Shown piece by piece: positions 1 through 8,663 of a stretch of 12,146 nt of DNA. The stretch's first letter is position 1. Each line of letters opens with the position of its first letter. The notes beneath the pieces were generated by a model. The model worked only from the letters and a program-made list of their open reading frames with translations. It was not told the DNA's origin and made no database searches. The position numbers and the translations under genes were made by a program. Source of the DNA: CAWEHT01 sp963808455 (GTDB lineage Bacteria > Chloroflexota > Anaerolineae > CG2-30-64-16); the NCBI GenBank assembly GCA_963808455.1, contig CAWEHT010000479.1, positions 1-12,146 of the forward strand, written 5' to 3'.

Positions 1-225
1 CTCACCGTGTTCCTGCCGGTGACGGGGCCTGAGGGCCTGGTGCGCCTGGTGCGCGCCACGTTGCGGAAACACTCAGCACCCGACCGCCAGGAGAGCCGCG
101 GCCCTCGCGGGCAGGCTTCCGCCGTACCCGCGGCGCTTCGAAGTACCCTGCAAGAGGATGGTCGCCGGGCCTACCGCTGCCACGTCGCCTTTGCGGTGAT
201 CGGCCTGCTCGTTGGATCTTCTTGA
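1..225 (+). CDS. Membrane protein, N-terminal piece in window (5'-truncated, frameshifted)
   Basis: This is an open frame running in from the left edge and stopping at a TGA at 223-225. Most of it is a polar, Arg-rich stretch. The last 17 residues (around YRCHVAFAVIGLLVG) look like the start of a transmembrane helix. The next frame begins FLMLPGSLPVWRGVPLL, which continues that helix and loop as in YfhO-like or glycosyltransferase-associated membrane proteins of Chloroflexota. One missing base between about 214 and 222 would join GS to FLMLPGS. I therefore read this as the same gene as the two pieces that follow, not as a separate gene. The start of the protein lies outside the window, so its enzymatic part, if any, cannot be judged. 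Confidence 0.5.
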   Translation, partial: LTVFLPVTGPEGLVRLVRATLRKHSAPDRQESRGPRGQASAVPAALRSTLQEDGRRAYRCHVAFAVIGLLVGSS

Positions 226-1073
226 TGCTGCCGGGCTCGTTGCCCGTCTGGCGGGGTGTGCCGCTGCTGCGCTACACCGAATACCCCTGGCGCGTCTTCG
301 GCCCGGCGCTGCTGCTGTCCGCCCTTCTGGCCGGCGCCTCGCTGTCCTGGCTCGATGCCTGGCCAGGGCTCCGATCTGTCGTCGCGGCCATCGCAGCCCT
401 GGTGCTAATCGTCAGCGTCGGTGCCTATCAGTTCCCACGACCCTTCCTGGCGCTGCCGCCCACCGACCGTGGCTACCTGGCCTTTGAGACGGCCTTTCGC
501 AGCATCGGCACGACCGCTGCCGGCGAGTACCTGTCACGCTGGACACCGGCCGCGCCGCAGCAGCCGGCCGAGGGCCCGGATCTGGTCCGCGCCCCGCTCT
601 TTCAGCCGGCGCCGGGGCAGCGCGCGGCGCTCGAGGCCGTCGGGCCACAAAGCCTGCGGCTGCATGTCGGCCAGCCGGCCGCAGGAGACGTCACGCTGGC
701 GCAGTTCTACTTCCCCGGCTGGCGCGGTTGGATCGACGGCGCCCCCGCCGCACTGTGGCCGGCACCGGGCACCGGGCTGATCCAGCTGGCCGTCCCGGCC
801 GGGGACCACGACATCGCCGTAGTGTTTGGCGACACCCCTATTCGGGCCGCTGCCAGGGACATTTCGCTGGTGGCCCTGCCCCTCACGGCTTTCCTGGCGT
901 TGCTCCTGGCTCGCTGCAGGAGACTGGCCGGATGGCAGAGGATGCGATGGGCGTTTGGAGCGCAGCCGGGGCAGGCCGGCGCGCCGCGCCTCGATCACGA
1001 GAACGCGCGAAACGGGGCAAGACCCGGTAAGCGGGCGCGCCCGCGCATCACGAGGATGGAGCAGGCGCGGTAG
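222..1073 (+). CDS. Multi-spanning membrane protein, YfhO-like, middle piece (frameshifted)
   Basis: The segment reads FLMLPGSLPVWRGVPLLRYTEYPWRVFG, then two hydrophobic helices at about 300-430. An extracytoplasmic beta-rich domain follows, containing FYFPGWRGWIDG, and then a hydrophobic helix at about 865-920 (ISLVALPLTAFLALLLA). The order 'PWR loop, helices, FPGWR-type beta domain, closing helix' is what I recall of the YfhO / 6-pyruvoyl-tetrahydropterin-synthase-related membrane proteins, which are linked to cell-surface glycan or lipid glycosylation. After the last helix the frame decays into an Arg/Gly-rich stretch and stops at 1071-1073. The apparent TTG/ATG start at 222-227 has no convincing ribosome binding site and is an artefact of the upstream frame break. 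Substrate and exact activity cannot be read from this part. Confidence 0.6.
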   Translation: MMLPGSLPVWRGVPLLRYTEYPWRVFGPALLLSALLAGASLSWLDAWPGLRSVVAAIAALVLIVSVGAYQFPRPFLALPPTDRGYLAFETAFRSIGTTAAGEYLSRWTPAAPQQPAEGPDLVRAPLFQPAPGQRAALEAVGPQSLRLHVGQPAAGDVTLAQFYFPGWRGWIDGAPAALWPAPGTGLIQLAVPAGDHDIAVVFGDTPIRAAARDISLVALPLTAFLALLLARCRRLAGWQRMRWAFGAQPGQAGAPRLDHENARNGARPGKRARPRITRMEQAR

Positions 1074-1105
1074 CCTCGGAGAGCGGCGAGCACCTTTCAC
1101 GCCCT

Positions 1106-2086
1106 GTGCGGCCACTCGCGATCCGGGCGCCCGCCCCCTTCGCACCTTCCACCTGCTGCCCCCACACTTCGGCAGGCGCGGGCGCCTTGCTTGCCGCCCT
1201 CGGCCTCTTGCTGGCGGCGAAAGCGCTGTGGATCGGCCCGCACACGAGCTGGTTCCGCCTGGCGTCGCCGGCCGGCCTTGCACTTCCGGCACAGCATGCC
1301 TCCGGGGGCGCCATCGCGGGCCAGGTGGTCTTGCTGGGCTACGATCTCGACCAGTACCGGGTGACACAGGGGAGCGAGCTGCACGTCACGCTCTACTGGC
1401 AGGCTTTGCGCCCATTGGCGCGCGACTACTCATCGTATGTGCACCTGGTAGGTGGGCCTGGCGGAGGGAGCTTCGCCGCCTCGGATCACCAACATCCGGG
1501 TAACGTGCCTTCCAGCACCTGGCCAACGACCGGCTATATCGTGGATGACCACTACCTGCGGCTTCCGGCGGATGCGCCGCCGGTCCCTGCCCACCTTGAC
1601 GTCGGGTTGTACGTAGCCGGCGGCCCGCGCCTGGGATCGATCGCCCTGCCTGACCTTGTCTACATCAGCCCAACCCACCCGCTGGCGGCCAGGGATGTCC
1701 CCCCGGGAACGCGGGCCACCTTTGGCCCGGGCATCGAGCTGCTTGGCGAGCGCGTGAGCCCGGAGGACGATGGCACATCGGTCACGCTGTTCTGGCGTTC
1801 GGGACAGGCGGTTGGCACGGACTATCAGGTCTTTGTGCACTTGCTGGACGCCGATGGTCGCCTCATCGGCCAGGCCGACGGGCCACCGGTCTCCGGCCTC
1901 TACCCGATGTCGCTGTGGCGCGCCGGCGAGATCATCTCGGATACCCACCATATGGCCGGTCCGGGGCGCGCCGCCACGATTCAGGTGGGACTTTATGATT
2001 TGTCAACCTTGCAGCGCCTCCCTGCAGCGGATCAGTACGGCCGGCGGCTGCCGGACGATGCCGTCGTCTTCGAGGCCGGCCGATGA
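1106..2086 (+). CDS. Membrane-anchored protein with two tandem beta-sandwich modules (C-terminal piece)
   Basis: This piece has one transmembrane helix at about 1180-1230 (GALLAALGLLLAAKALW) followed by GPHTSWFR. Two copies of the same beta-sandwich module come next. Copy 1 is about 1318-1640 (VVLLGYDL, LHVTLYWQAL, YSSYVHLV, LDVGLYVA). Copy 2 is about 1724-2050 (IELLGERV, VTLFWRSG, YQVFVHLL, IQVGLYDL). Such modules are familiar at the C-terminus of large Chloroflexota membrane glycosyltransferase-like proteins, usually right after a 'DPHTxWFR' linker. The frame is open from 1031, overlapping the end of the preceding piece, so one missing base between 1031 and 1073 would fuse them. The GTG at 1106 is the first start codon in frame but lacks a good ribosome binding site. 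It could instead be a separate gene. The modules probably bind or display sugars outside the cell, which is inference. Confidence 0.6.
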   Translation: MRPLAIRAPAPFAPSTCCPHTSAGAGALLAALGLLLAAKALWIGPHTSWFRLASPAGLALPAQHASGGAIAGQVVLLGYDLDQYRVTQGSELHVTLYWQALRPLARDYSSYVHLVGGPGGGSFAASDHQHPGNVPSSTWPTTGYIVDDHYLRLPADAPPVPAHLDVGLYVAGGPRLGSIALPDLVYISPTHPLAARDVPPGTRATFGPGIELLGERVSPEDDGTSVTLFWRSGQAVGTDYQVFVHLLDADGRLIGQADGPPVSGLYPMSLWRAGEIISDTHHMAGPGRAATIQVGLYDLSTLQRLPAADQYGRRLPDDAVVFEAGR

Positions 2087-2102
2087 CGAGATTCGCAAGT
2101 CG

Positions 2103-2131
2103 TTGTCACGGCCATGGATTCTGGGTATAAT
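2103..2131 (+). promoter_or_regulatory. Sigma70-type promoter for the molybdenum hydroxylase operon
   Basis: The -35 box is TTGTCA at 2103-2108 (5 of 6 consensus), followed by a 17-base spacer and a perfect TATAAT at 2126-2131. It lies just after the stop codon of the upstream gene at 2086. Transcription would start near 2138, only about 12 bases before the ATG at 2150, so the leader would be almost nothing but the AGGAGG ribosome binding site at 2138-2143. Confidence 0.65.
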
Positions 2132-2149
2132 TCTGCCAGGAGGCATGCA

Positions 2150-3212
2150 ATGCTACTCAACCTGCGCGAGTACCATCGGCCCGGCGAAGACGCCCAGCCC
2201 GGCCGGCAGCGTGAGCGACTGGACCAGGCCCTGGCCTTGCTGGCGCGTCCCTCACCTGCGCACAGTGGCCCTGGCCGGGGGCGGCGCCTTGCTGGGCTCT
2301 TCCGACCCTTCTATCGATGCGGTGGTAGACCTGCAAGGGCTGGGCCTCGATGAGATCGCGGTGGATGGCCCCGATTCGTCCAACGCGCAGACTCCTTTTG
2401 GGTCGAAGCCGGCTGAGAGAGCAGGCTCCACCCGGGGAAGCCCGTCCGGCGGGATCGTGGCGGGCCATTCCGGGCAGGGTGGCAAGGCCCGGTTGCGTAT
2501 CGGCGCCATGGCTACCCGCGCGGCTCTGGCCGGCGCTCTGCCGGCTCAGCGCTGGTATGGGGGCGTGCTGGCGGAGGGCGCGCGGCGTTGGCAAGGCAGC
2601 GTGCAGCGCGACCGCGCCACTGCCGGCGGTGCGGTCGCGGTGGCCGCGGCCACCGACCCTCTGGTGGTAGCGTTGCTGGTCTGTGATGCTGTGGTGGCCC
2701 TCTATACTGAGGACGGCCCACGCGAGATGCTTCTGGCGGAGTTTCTGCCCTCGCGGCGCGCGACTCTGGCTGCCCCGGCCTTGATCACGGACATCCTGGT
2801 GCCCGCGCCGGCAGCTGAGGTGCACGACGTCGCCCCTGGGTCCACCCAGAGGCAGAGTGGCGCCGGGAGCCCGCAGCCGGGCCCGGCAGCCGCCCTCGTC
2901 ATGGTGGGGCGCACGCCCGCCGATGATCCTATCGTCGTAGCAGGCGCCAGCCTGGGCATCGAGGGGCGACGCTGCACGTGGGCACGGCTGGCCCTGGGGG
3001 GCATCGCCGCCGAGCCGCGACGCCTGCCCGAGATCGAAGATCGGCTGGCGGGGCAGGAACTCGACGAAGAATTGATCGCGTCGGCGTCCGCCGCGCTCCA
3101 GGAGGCTGTGCAGCCTGAGGGTGATTTCCGCGGCAGCGCCGAATATCGCAGGCACCTCGCCCGCGTGTTGGGCGAGCGGGCACTGCTGGCCGCGTGGATG
3201 AGGGCAGGATAA
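2150..3212 (+). CDS. Molybdenum hydroxylase FAD-binding subunit (frameshifted)
   Basis: This matches the FAD-binding (CoxM/XdhB-type) subunit of xanthine dehydrogenase-family enzymes, which passes electrons from the iron-sulfur subunit to its acceptor. The start is MLLNLREYHRP at 2150, six bases after a perfect AGGAGG. It continues LDQALALLARP, then changes frame near 2249-2253 into HLRTVALAGGGALLGS, the FAD pyrophosphate loop. Next come VVDLQGLGLDEI, RIGAMATRAAL and QRDRATAGGAVAV, the second FAD motif, where Asp replaces the usual Asn of RNxAT. ALITDILVPAP follows, and the C-terminal CO-dehydrogenase flavoprotein domain runs to GERALLAAWMRAG. Removing one base gives 353 residues, longer than the usual 280-300 or so. 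The surplus lies in an unusual stretch after EYHRP and another after GPDSSNAQ. TAA at 3210-3212 overlaps the next gene's ribosome binding site, so the two are translationally linked. Confidence 0.8.
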
Positions 3213-3223
3213 GGAGAGCGAAG

Positions 3224-4228
3224 ATGCGCCTGCGTTTTGAGCTGAATAAGGTGCCCCAGGACTGGGACGTGGCCGCCAACGAGCCATTGCTCGCCGCGCT
3301 GCGACGGCACGGCTCCCTGGAGATCAAGCACGGCTGCGAGACGGGAGAATGTGGCGCCTGCACGGTCTTGCTCGACGGCGTGCCGGTGACTTCGTGCACC
3401 ATGCTGGCTCTACAGGCCCGCGGCCACGCCATCGAGACCGTGGAAGCTTTAGGCACGCATCCCGAGCAGGGTTGGAAGCACACGGCCGGCCTGCACACGC
3501 TGCAGCAGGCATTCATCGAAACGGGCGCTATCCAGTGCGGGTATTGCACCCCGGCCCAATTGCTGGCGGCCAAAGCGCTTCTGGACCGCGAGCCCGCTCC
3601 GAGCGAGGCCGATGTGCGCGAGGCGCTCTCCGGCGTATTGTGCCGTTGCACGGGTTACGTCAAACCGGTGCACGCTGTCATGCGAGCTGCCGCGCAGCTC
3701 CGCGGCGAGGACCCAGGCCCGTTGCCTGGCCGGATCGATCCACCCGCAGACGGCCCGCAGCAGAGCCCGAGTTGGAGGCCTCCTTGCCCGGACGCCTCGG
3801 CCGCGCGGCGGTCAGACGGTGGCGACGTCGAGGAGGACCTCGCGGGATCGGGGTCCTGGCCAGCCCCGGACAGACCCGCCGGCCTCGGCAGAGAGGCAAA
3901 GGTCGCGCAAGAAGAGGTGGGGCGCGAGACTGCGCTGTTGGTGGCTGCCCCACCGCCCTCCCTGGTGGCTGCGGCGCCCGCGACGAACCACGTCGGCGCG
4001 CCCGAGCCAAAGGTGGACGCCGCGAAACTGTCGCAGGGCAAGCCAGCTTTCACCGCGGACGTGGAAATGCGCGGCATGCTGGTGGGCAAGATCCTGCACA
4101 GCCCGATCGCCCACGGCATCATCAAGCGCGTTAACGTGAGCAAGGCCCGGGCCTTGCCAGGGGTGCACGCTGTGCTCACCCATCACGACGTGCCAGCGCG
4201 TGGCGCATACCACGGCCGGCCAGTCTGA
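3224..4228 (+). CDS. XdhD-like molybdenum hydroxylase: [2Fe-2S] domains plus start of Mo domain
   Basis: The ATG at 3224 follows AAGGAG (3211-3216) by seven bases. Residues 1-80 form the plant-type ferredoxin fold with cluster cysteines C38, C43, C46 and C58 (GCETGECGACTVLLDG). Residues 85-160 form the four-helix [2Fe-2S] domain with C105, C108, C140 and C142 (QCGYCTPAQ, LCRCTGY). A Pro/Ala-rich linker of roughly 95 residues (about 163-257) leads into VGAPEPKVDAAKLSQGKPAF and LHSPIAHGIIKRVNVSKARALPGV, the opening of the molybdopterin subunit. This fused order is that of E. coli XdhD, whose line-up here is close from my memory of its sequence. Unlike XdhD, all eight cluster cysteines are present. 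The frame ends at a TGA after HHDVPARGAYHGRPV. The family sequence continues one frame over, so 3224-6362 is one gene of about 1045 residues with a one-base insertion near 4190-4201. Confidence 0.85.
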   Translation: MRLRFELNKVPQDWDVAANEPLLAALRRHGSLEIKHGCETGECGACTVLLDGVPVTSCTMLALQARGHAIETVEALGTHPEQGWKHTAGLHTLQQAFIETGAIQCGYCTPAQLLAAKALLDREPAPSEADVREALSGVLCRCTGYVKPVHAVMRAAAQLRGEDPGPLPGRIDPPADGPQQSPSWRPPCPDASAARRSDGGDVEEDLAGSGSWPAPDRPAGLGREAKVAQEEVGRETALLVAAPPPSLVAAAPATNHVGAPEPKVDAAKLSQGKPAFTADVEMRGMLVGKILHSPIAHGIIKRVNVSKARALPGVHAVLTHHDVPARGAYHGRPV

Positions 4229-6362
4229 TCCCATCCCCGGGCCTCTGGATTTCTTCAGCCTGGATTACAAGGTGCGCTATGTCGGTGACCGCGTCGCCGC
4301 CGTGGCCGCCGAGAGCGAAGAGATTGCCCAACGGGCGCTGGATCTCATCGAGGTCGAATACCAGGAATTGCCGGCGGTCCTCGACGCGCGGGATGCGATG
4401 GCGCCGGGCGCGCCCATCATCCACGACGAGCCGGATTACGTCCCCTTTGGCGAGTGCGACCCGCGGCGGAATCTGGCCGCCCATATGTTGATGGAGCTGG
4501 GTGACGTCAACCGGGCGCTCGCATCTGCCGATTATGTCATCGAGGGGGAGTACGAGGTGCCACGCGTGCAGCAGACGCCCATCGAGCCGTGCGTCTGCAT
4601 CACGTACTGGGACGAAAACGATCGCCTGGTGATCCGCACCAGCACGCAGGTGCCCTTCCACGCACGCCGCATCCTGGCGCCCGTGCTCAATCTCCCCGTC
4701 AGGCGCATCCGTGTGATCAAGCCGCGCATCGGTGGCGGGTTCGGCAACAAGCAAGAAGTGTTGATCGAGGATATCTGCGCTCACCTGACGATCGCTACCG
4801 GCCGCCCTGTCAAGCTCGAGTACACGCGCGCCGAGCAGTTCATGGCCAGCACCTCGCGCCACCCGATGATCCTGCGGCTGCGCACCGGGGTGATGCGAGA
4901 TGGCCGGATCGTCGCCAATGACATGTATGCCCTGAGCGACACCGGCTCTTATGGCAACCATGCTCAGACCGTCACCGGCAATACCGGGCACAAGGCCATG
5001 GCGCTCTACCCGGCCAACAAAGCCCCGGATGGCCAATCCAACATCCGCTTCGTGGCCGACGTCGTCTATACGAACAAGCCAACTTCCGGCGCCTACCGCG
5101 GCTACGGCGGGCCGCAAGGCCTCTTTGCCATGGAATGCCATATGGACCGCATCGCGCGCACCCTGGGGCTGGACCCACTGCAGTTGCGCCTGATGAACAT
5201 CGTGCGGGCCGGTGAAGAACACCCTATGTCGAAAGCCTGGAGCGAGGGGCGCGAGCCGCTGCCCGAGTTGATCCGCACCAACGCCCTGGCGGCCTGCGCC
5301 TCGGTGGGGGCTGAGCTGATCGACTGGAACCGTTCGCCAGAGCCCCTTGAGCGGCGCGCAGGCCCCAGCGCCGCGGAGCGGCCCGTCGAATGGCCCGGGC
5401 GCGGTGCCGCCCCATCGGTCAAGCGTGGCCTCGGGGTCGCTTTTTGCATGCATGGCACGGCCATTTCTAACCTCGACATGGGCGCGGCCAGCATCAAGAT
5501 CAACGACGACGGCAGCTTCAACCTGCTGGTGGGCGCGACCGATCTGGGCACGGGTTCAGACACGGTGCTCACGCAGATGGCTGCGGAGATCCTCGGCTGC
5601 TCGCCGGACGATTTCATCACCTACTCTTCCGACACGGACTTCACCCCGTTCGACAAAGGCGCTTATGCCTCGAGCACGACCTACATCTCGGGCGCTGCGG
5701 TGGTCGAAGCGGCGCGCAAGGTGGCCGATCAGATCAAGGAGGTCGCGGGGCGACTCCTGGGCTGCCCGGCAGAGGAGGTCATGCTGGCTGAGCGCCAGGC
5801 CTGGTCGCCGGACTGCCGGAGCGTGACGCTGGAGCAGGTGGCCCTGGAAAGCCTGCATCACAGCCACCAGTTCCAGATCATGGCAACGGCCTCGTGGGTC
5901 AGCCCCGACAGCCCACCACCCTTCGCGGCCCAATTTGCCCAGGTAGCCGTTAACACAAAGACCGGGCAGGTCACAGTCGAGAAACTGGTCATGGTTCTCG
6001 ACTGCGGGATGATCGTCAACCCGGCCACCGCAACCGGCCAGGTTGAAGGAGGCATGACGCAGGCGTTGGGCTACGCTGTGTCGGAAGAGATGTGTTTCGA
6101 CGGCAAAGGCCGCATGGTGAACCCGCGCTTCGGTGACTACCGCATCTTCGCCGCCGACGAGATGCCGGTGATGGAAGTGCGTTTCGTGCAGACGTATGAG
6201 CCGACGCACCCGTTCGGCGTCAAGGCCGTCGCGGAGATCCCGCTCGACGGCGTGGCGCCCGCCGTGGCCAATGCCGTGTACTCGGCCACCGGGGTACAGA
6301 TCCCGATCGCTCCGTTGACACCGGAGCGCGTGTGGCGCGCCCTGCAAACGGCGAATCAGTAG
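4200..6362 (+). CDS. XdhD-like molybdenum hydroxylase: molybdopterin-binding domain (remainder of the fusion)
   Basis: This frame carries on the protein begun at 3224: AHTTAGQSDPIPGPLD and VRYVGDRVAAVAAESEEIA. It is the catalytic subunit of the xanthine dehydrogenase / aldehyde oxidase family, which hydroxylates N-heterocycles, purines or aldehydes with water-derived oxygen. Visible motifs are GGGFGNKQ (about 4731-4755) at the molybdopterin, GAYRGYGGPQG (about 5089-5118), DLGTGSDTVLTQMAAEI (about 5541-5591) and GAYASSTTYISG. The probable catalytic glutamate is in AVAEIPLDG, codon 6234-6236. It ends LTPERVWRALQTANQ. The AHTTAGQ start is not a real initiation site: it sits inside a conserved block and has no ribosome binding site. 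The substrate is not determined. XdhD-like proteins are often labelled purine or selenium-associated hydroxylases, but no selenium or purine genes are nearby. Maturation factors (XdhC/CoxF types) are also absent from the window. Confidence 0.87.
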   Translation: MAHTTAGQSDPIPGPLDFFSLDYKVRYVGDRVAAVAAESEEIAQRALDLIEVEYQELPAVLDARDAMAPGAPIIHDEPDYVPFGECDPRRNLAAHMLMELGDVNRALASADYVIEGEYEVPRVQQTPIEPCVCITYWDENDRLVIRTSTQVPFHARRILAPVLNLPVRRIRVIKPRIGGGFGNKQEVLIEDICAHLTIATGRPVKLEYTRAEQFMASTSRHPMILRLRTGVMRDGRIVANDMYALSDTGSYGNHAQTVTGNTGHKAMALYPANKAPDGQSNIRFVADVVYTNKPTSGAYRGYGGPQGLFAMECHMDRIARTLGLDPLQLRLMNIVRAGEEHPMSKAWSEGREPLPELIRTNALAACASVGAELIDWNRSPEPLERRAGPSAAERPVEWPGRGAAPSVKRGLGVAFCMHGTAISNLDMGAASIKINDDGSFNLLVGATDLGTGSDTVLTQMAAEILGCSPDDFITYSSDTDFTPFDKGAYASSTTYISGAAVVEAARKVADQIKEVAGRLLGCPAEEVMLAERQAWSPDCRSVTLEQVALESLHHSHQFQIMATASWVSPDSPPPFAAQFAQVAVNTKTGQVTVEKLVMVLDCGMIVNPATATGQVEGGMTQALGYAVSEEMCFDGKGRMVNPRFGDYRIFAADEMPVMEVRFVQTYEPTHPFGVKAVAEIPLDGVAPAVANAVYSATGVQIPIAPLTPERVWRALQTANQ

Positions 6363-6412
6363 ACCATTTCTCGCCGGGCGGCTTGTGCATTCTGTCACAT
6401 TCGCGTTGGGTT

Positions 6413-6441
6413 TTGACATCCAGGCCGATGAGTGCTATACT
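6413..6441 (+). promoter_or_regulatory. Near-consensus extended -10 promoter of the yvcK-gap-pgk-tpiA operon
   Basis: A perfect TTGACA at 6413-6418 is followed by a 17-base spacer and TATACT at 6436-6441, preceded by TG one base earlier (extended -10, TGcTATACT). It lies in the 120-base gap after the molybdenum hydroxylase gene and is the only clear promoter before the four carbon-metabolism genes. Transcription would begin near 6448, leaving a leader of roughly 55 bases to the ATG at 6503. I see no operator palindrome or riboswitch fold in it. Confidence 0.75.
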
Positions 6442-6502
6442 GACGGAGATTGGGCTGAGGCGGTGACGAGGTACTGATAACGGTATGGAAGGCACGCGCT
6501 TC

Positions 6503-7503
6503 ATGTCTGAGAGGATCCGGCGGATCGGCACAGGCAGCGCCAGCAAGGGCCCAAGGTTGTAGCCATCGGCGGTGGCCATGGGCTGAGCACCCTACTCAGG
6601 GGGCTCAAGGAGCATACGGATCACATCACGGCCATCCTCACGGTGGCCGACGACGGTGGCAGCTCGGGCCGCTTGCGGCGTGACCTCGGGATGCTGCCTC
6701 CCGGAGATTTTCGCAACTGCATCGCCGCACTGTCGGACGCCGAAAGCCTGATGCTCCAGCTGTTCCAGTATCGCTTTGGCGAAGGCACCGGCCTGGATGG
6801 CCACAGCTTCGGCAATCTTTACATCACGGCCATGGCGGCCATCACCGGCAGTTTCGAGTCGGCTTTGAGCGAGTCTAGCCGGGTCCTGACCGTGCGTGGC
6901 CGGGTCATTCCTTCCACCCTCGCGCAGGTCAACCTGTGCGCTGAAATCTGGGTCCCCGATGAGGGCAGCGCGCCCGGCGGGCATTGGCGCAAGGTCTTCG
7001 GCGAGTCCAGCATCCCGACCCAGAGGGGGCGCATCGGGCGGGTCTATCTGGAGCCTGAAGATGCGCCTGCCTATCCTGACGCGATCCGCGCCGTTCTGGA
7101 CGCTGACTTGATCGTGGCTGGCCCTGGCAGCCTCTATACCAGCGTGCTGCCGAACTTGCTGGTTCACGATCTCGCCAACGCTGTCCGCGTGGCCGGCGCC
7201 CCCAAGGTCTACGTGTGCAACGTCGCCACACAACCCGGTGAGACGGCAGGTTTCGGTGTCGTGTCTCATCTACAGGCGTTGGATGAGCACGTTGGCTCGG
7301 GCCTGTTTGGTACGGTCCTGGCCAACGATTGCTTCCGCACAGATCGTCCGCCTGGCGGTGGCGCCGAGTACGTGACGCTGCCGGCAAATGTCGAAGGGCT
7401 GGGTTTTCGGCTCGTGCTGCGTGAACTGGTGGACAGCCAGTATCCCTGGCGGCACGACCCGCAAAAGCTAGCTCAAGCAGTTCTGGAGCTCGTGCACACA
7501 TAA
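6503..7503 (+). CDS. yvcK: YvcK/GlmR family gluconeogenesis factor (frameshift near N-terminus)
   Basis: YvcK/GlmR proteins bind UDP-sugars such as UDP-GlcNAc and are needed for growth and envelope synthesis on gluconeogenic carbon. They share the CofD-like fold. The body is unmistakable: VVAIGGGHGLSTLLRGLK, TVADDGGSSGRLRRDLG, LPPGDFRNCIAALSD, GHSFGNLYITAM, AGPGSLYTSVLPNLLV and YVCNVATQPGET. The reading frame of this body has no ATG, GTG or TTG codon before the GGG motif. An upstream ATG at 6503 (MSERIRRIGTGSASKGP, with GGAAGG ten bases before) is in another frame and hits TAG at 6560. Adding one A to the CCCAAGG at about 6551-6556 joins them as SKGPKVVAIGGG and gives about 333 residues, a normal length. 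ATG 6485 is an alternative start. TAA 7501-7503 overlaps the ribosome binding site of gap. Confidence 0.88.
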
Positions 7504-7515
7504 GGAGTTCTTCCA

Positions 7516-8571
<1,056 letters not shown>

Positions 8572-8584
8572 GCGGCAGTCGCCG

Positions 8585-8644
8585 GTTGGCAGTTGATGGC
8601 CGGGATACCGGCGGTGCACTGGCTGGGAACCATCAACTGCCAAC
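8585..8644. repeat. 15-bp perfect inverted repeat between gap and pgk
   Basis: GTTGGCAGTTGATGG at 8585-8599 is exactly complementary to CCATCAACTGCCAAC at 8630-8644, with a 30-base loop. The loop holds its own small stem, CCGG (8600-8603) with CCGG (8608-8611). The element fills most of the 92-base gap and ends 19 bases before the pgk start codon. There is no T-run after it, so it does not look like an intrinsic terminator. It resembles the extragenic GTTGGCAGTTGG-type repeats I recall from Chloroflexota and cyanobacteria. An RNA hairpin here could mark a processing or stability boundary between gap and pgk messages, which is inference. Confidence 0.8.
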
Positions 8645-8663
8645 TTCTTGTCGAGGAAGGATC

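Noticed and set aside
4226..4228. TGA inside the molybdenum hydroxylase as a selenocysteine codon
   Set aside because: Reading through TGA in the same frame gives about 19 unrelated residues and a stop, while the conserved protein resumes in another frame. This is a frame shift, not recoding.
4176..5453. Long open frame (425 codons) on the minus strand opposite the Mo subunit, and a similar one at 2157-3287
   Set aside because: They lie opposite clearly conserved plus-strand genes, have no family motifs and are typical shadow frames in GC-rich codon usage.
6547..6553. Programmed -1 frameshifting at GGGCCCA in yvcK, which fits the X XXY YYZ slippery pattern
   Set aside because: No supporting stem-loop or upstream stimulator was seen, the family is not known for recoding, and other genes here show shifts in the opposite direction at non-slippery sites.
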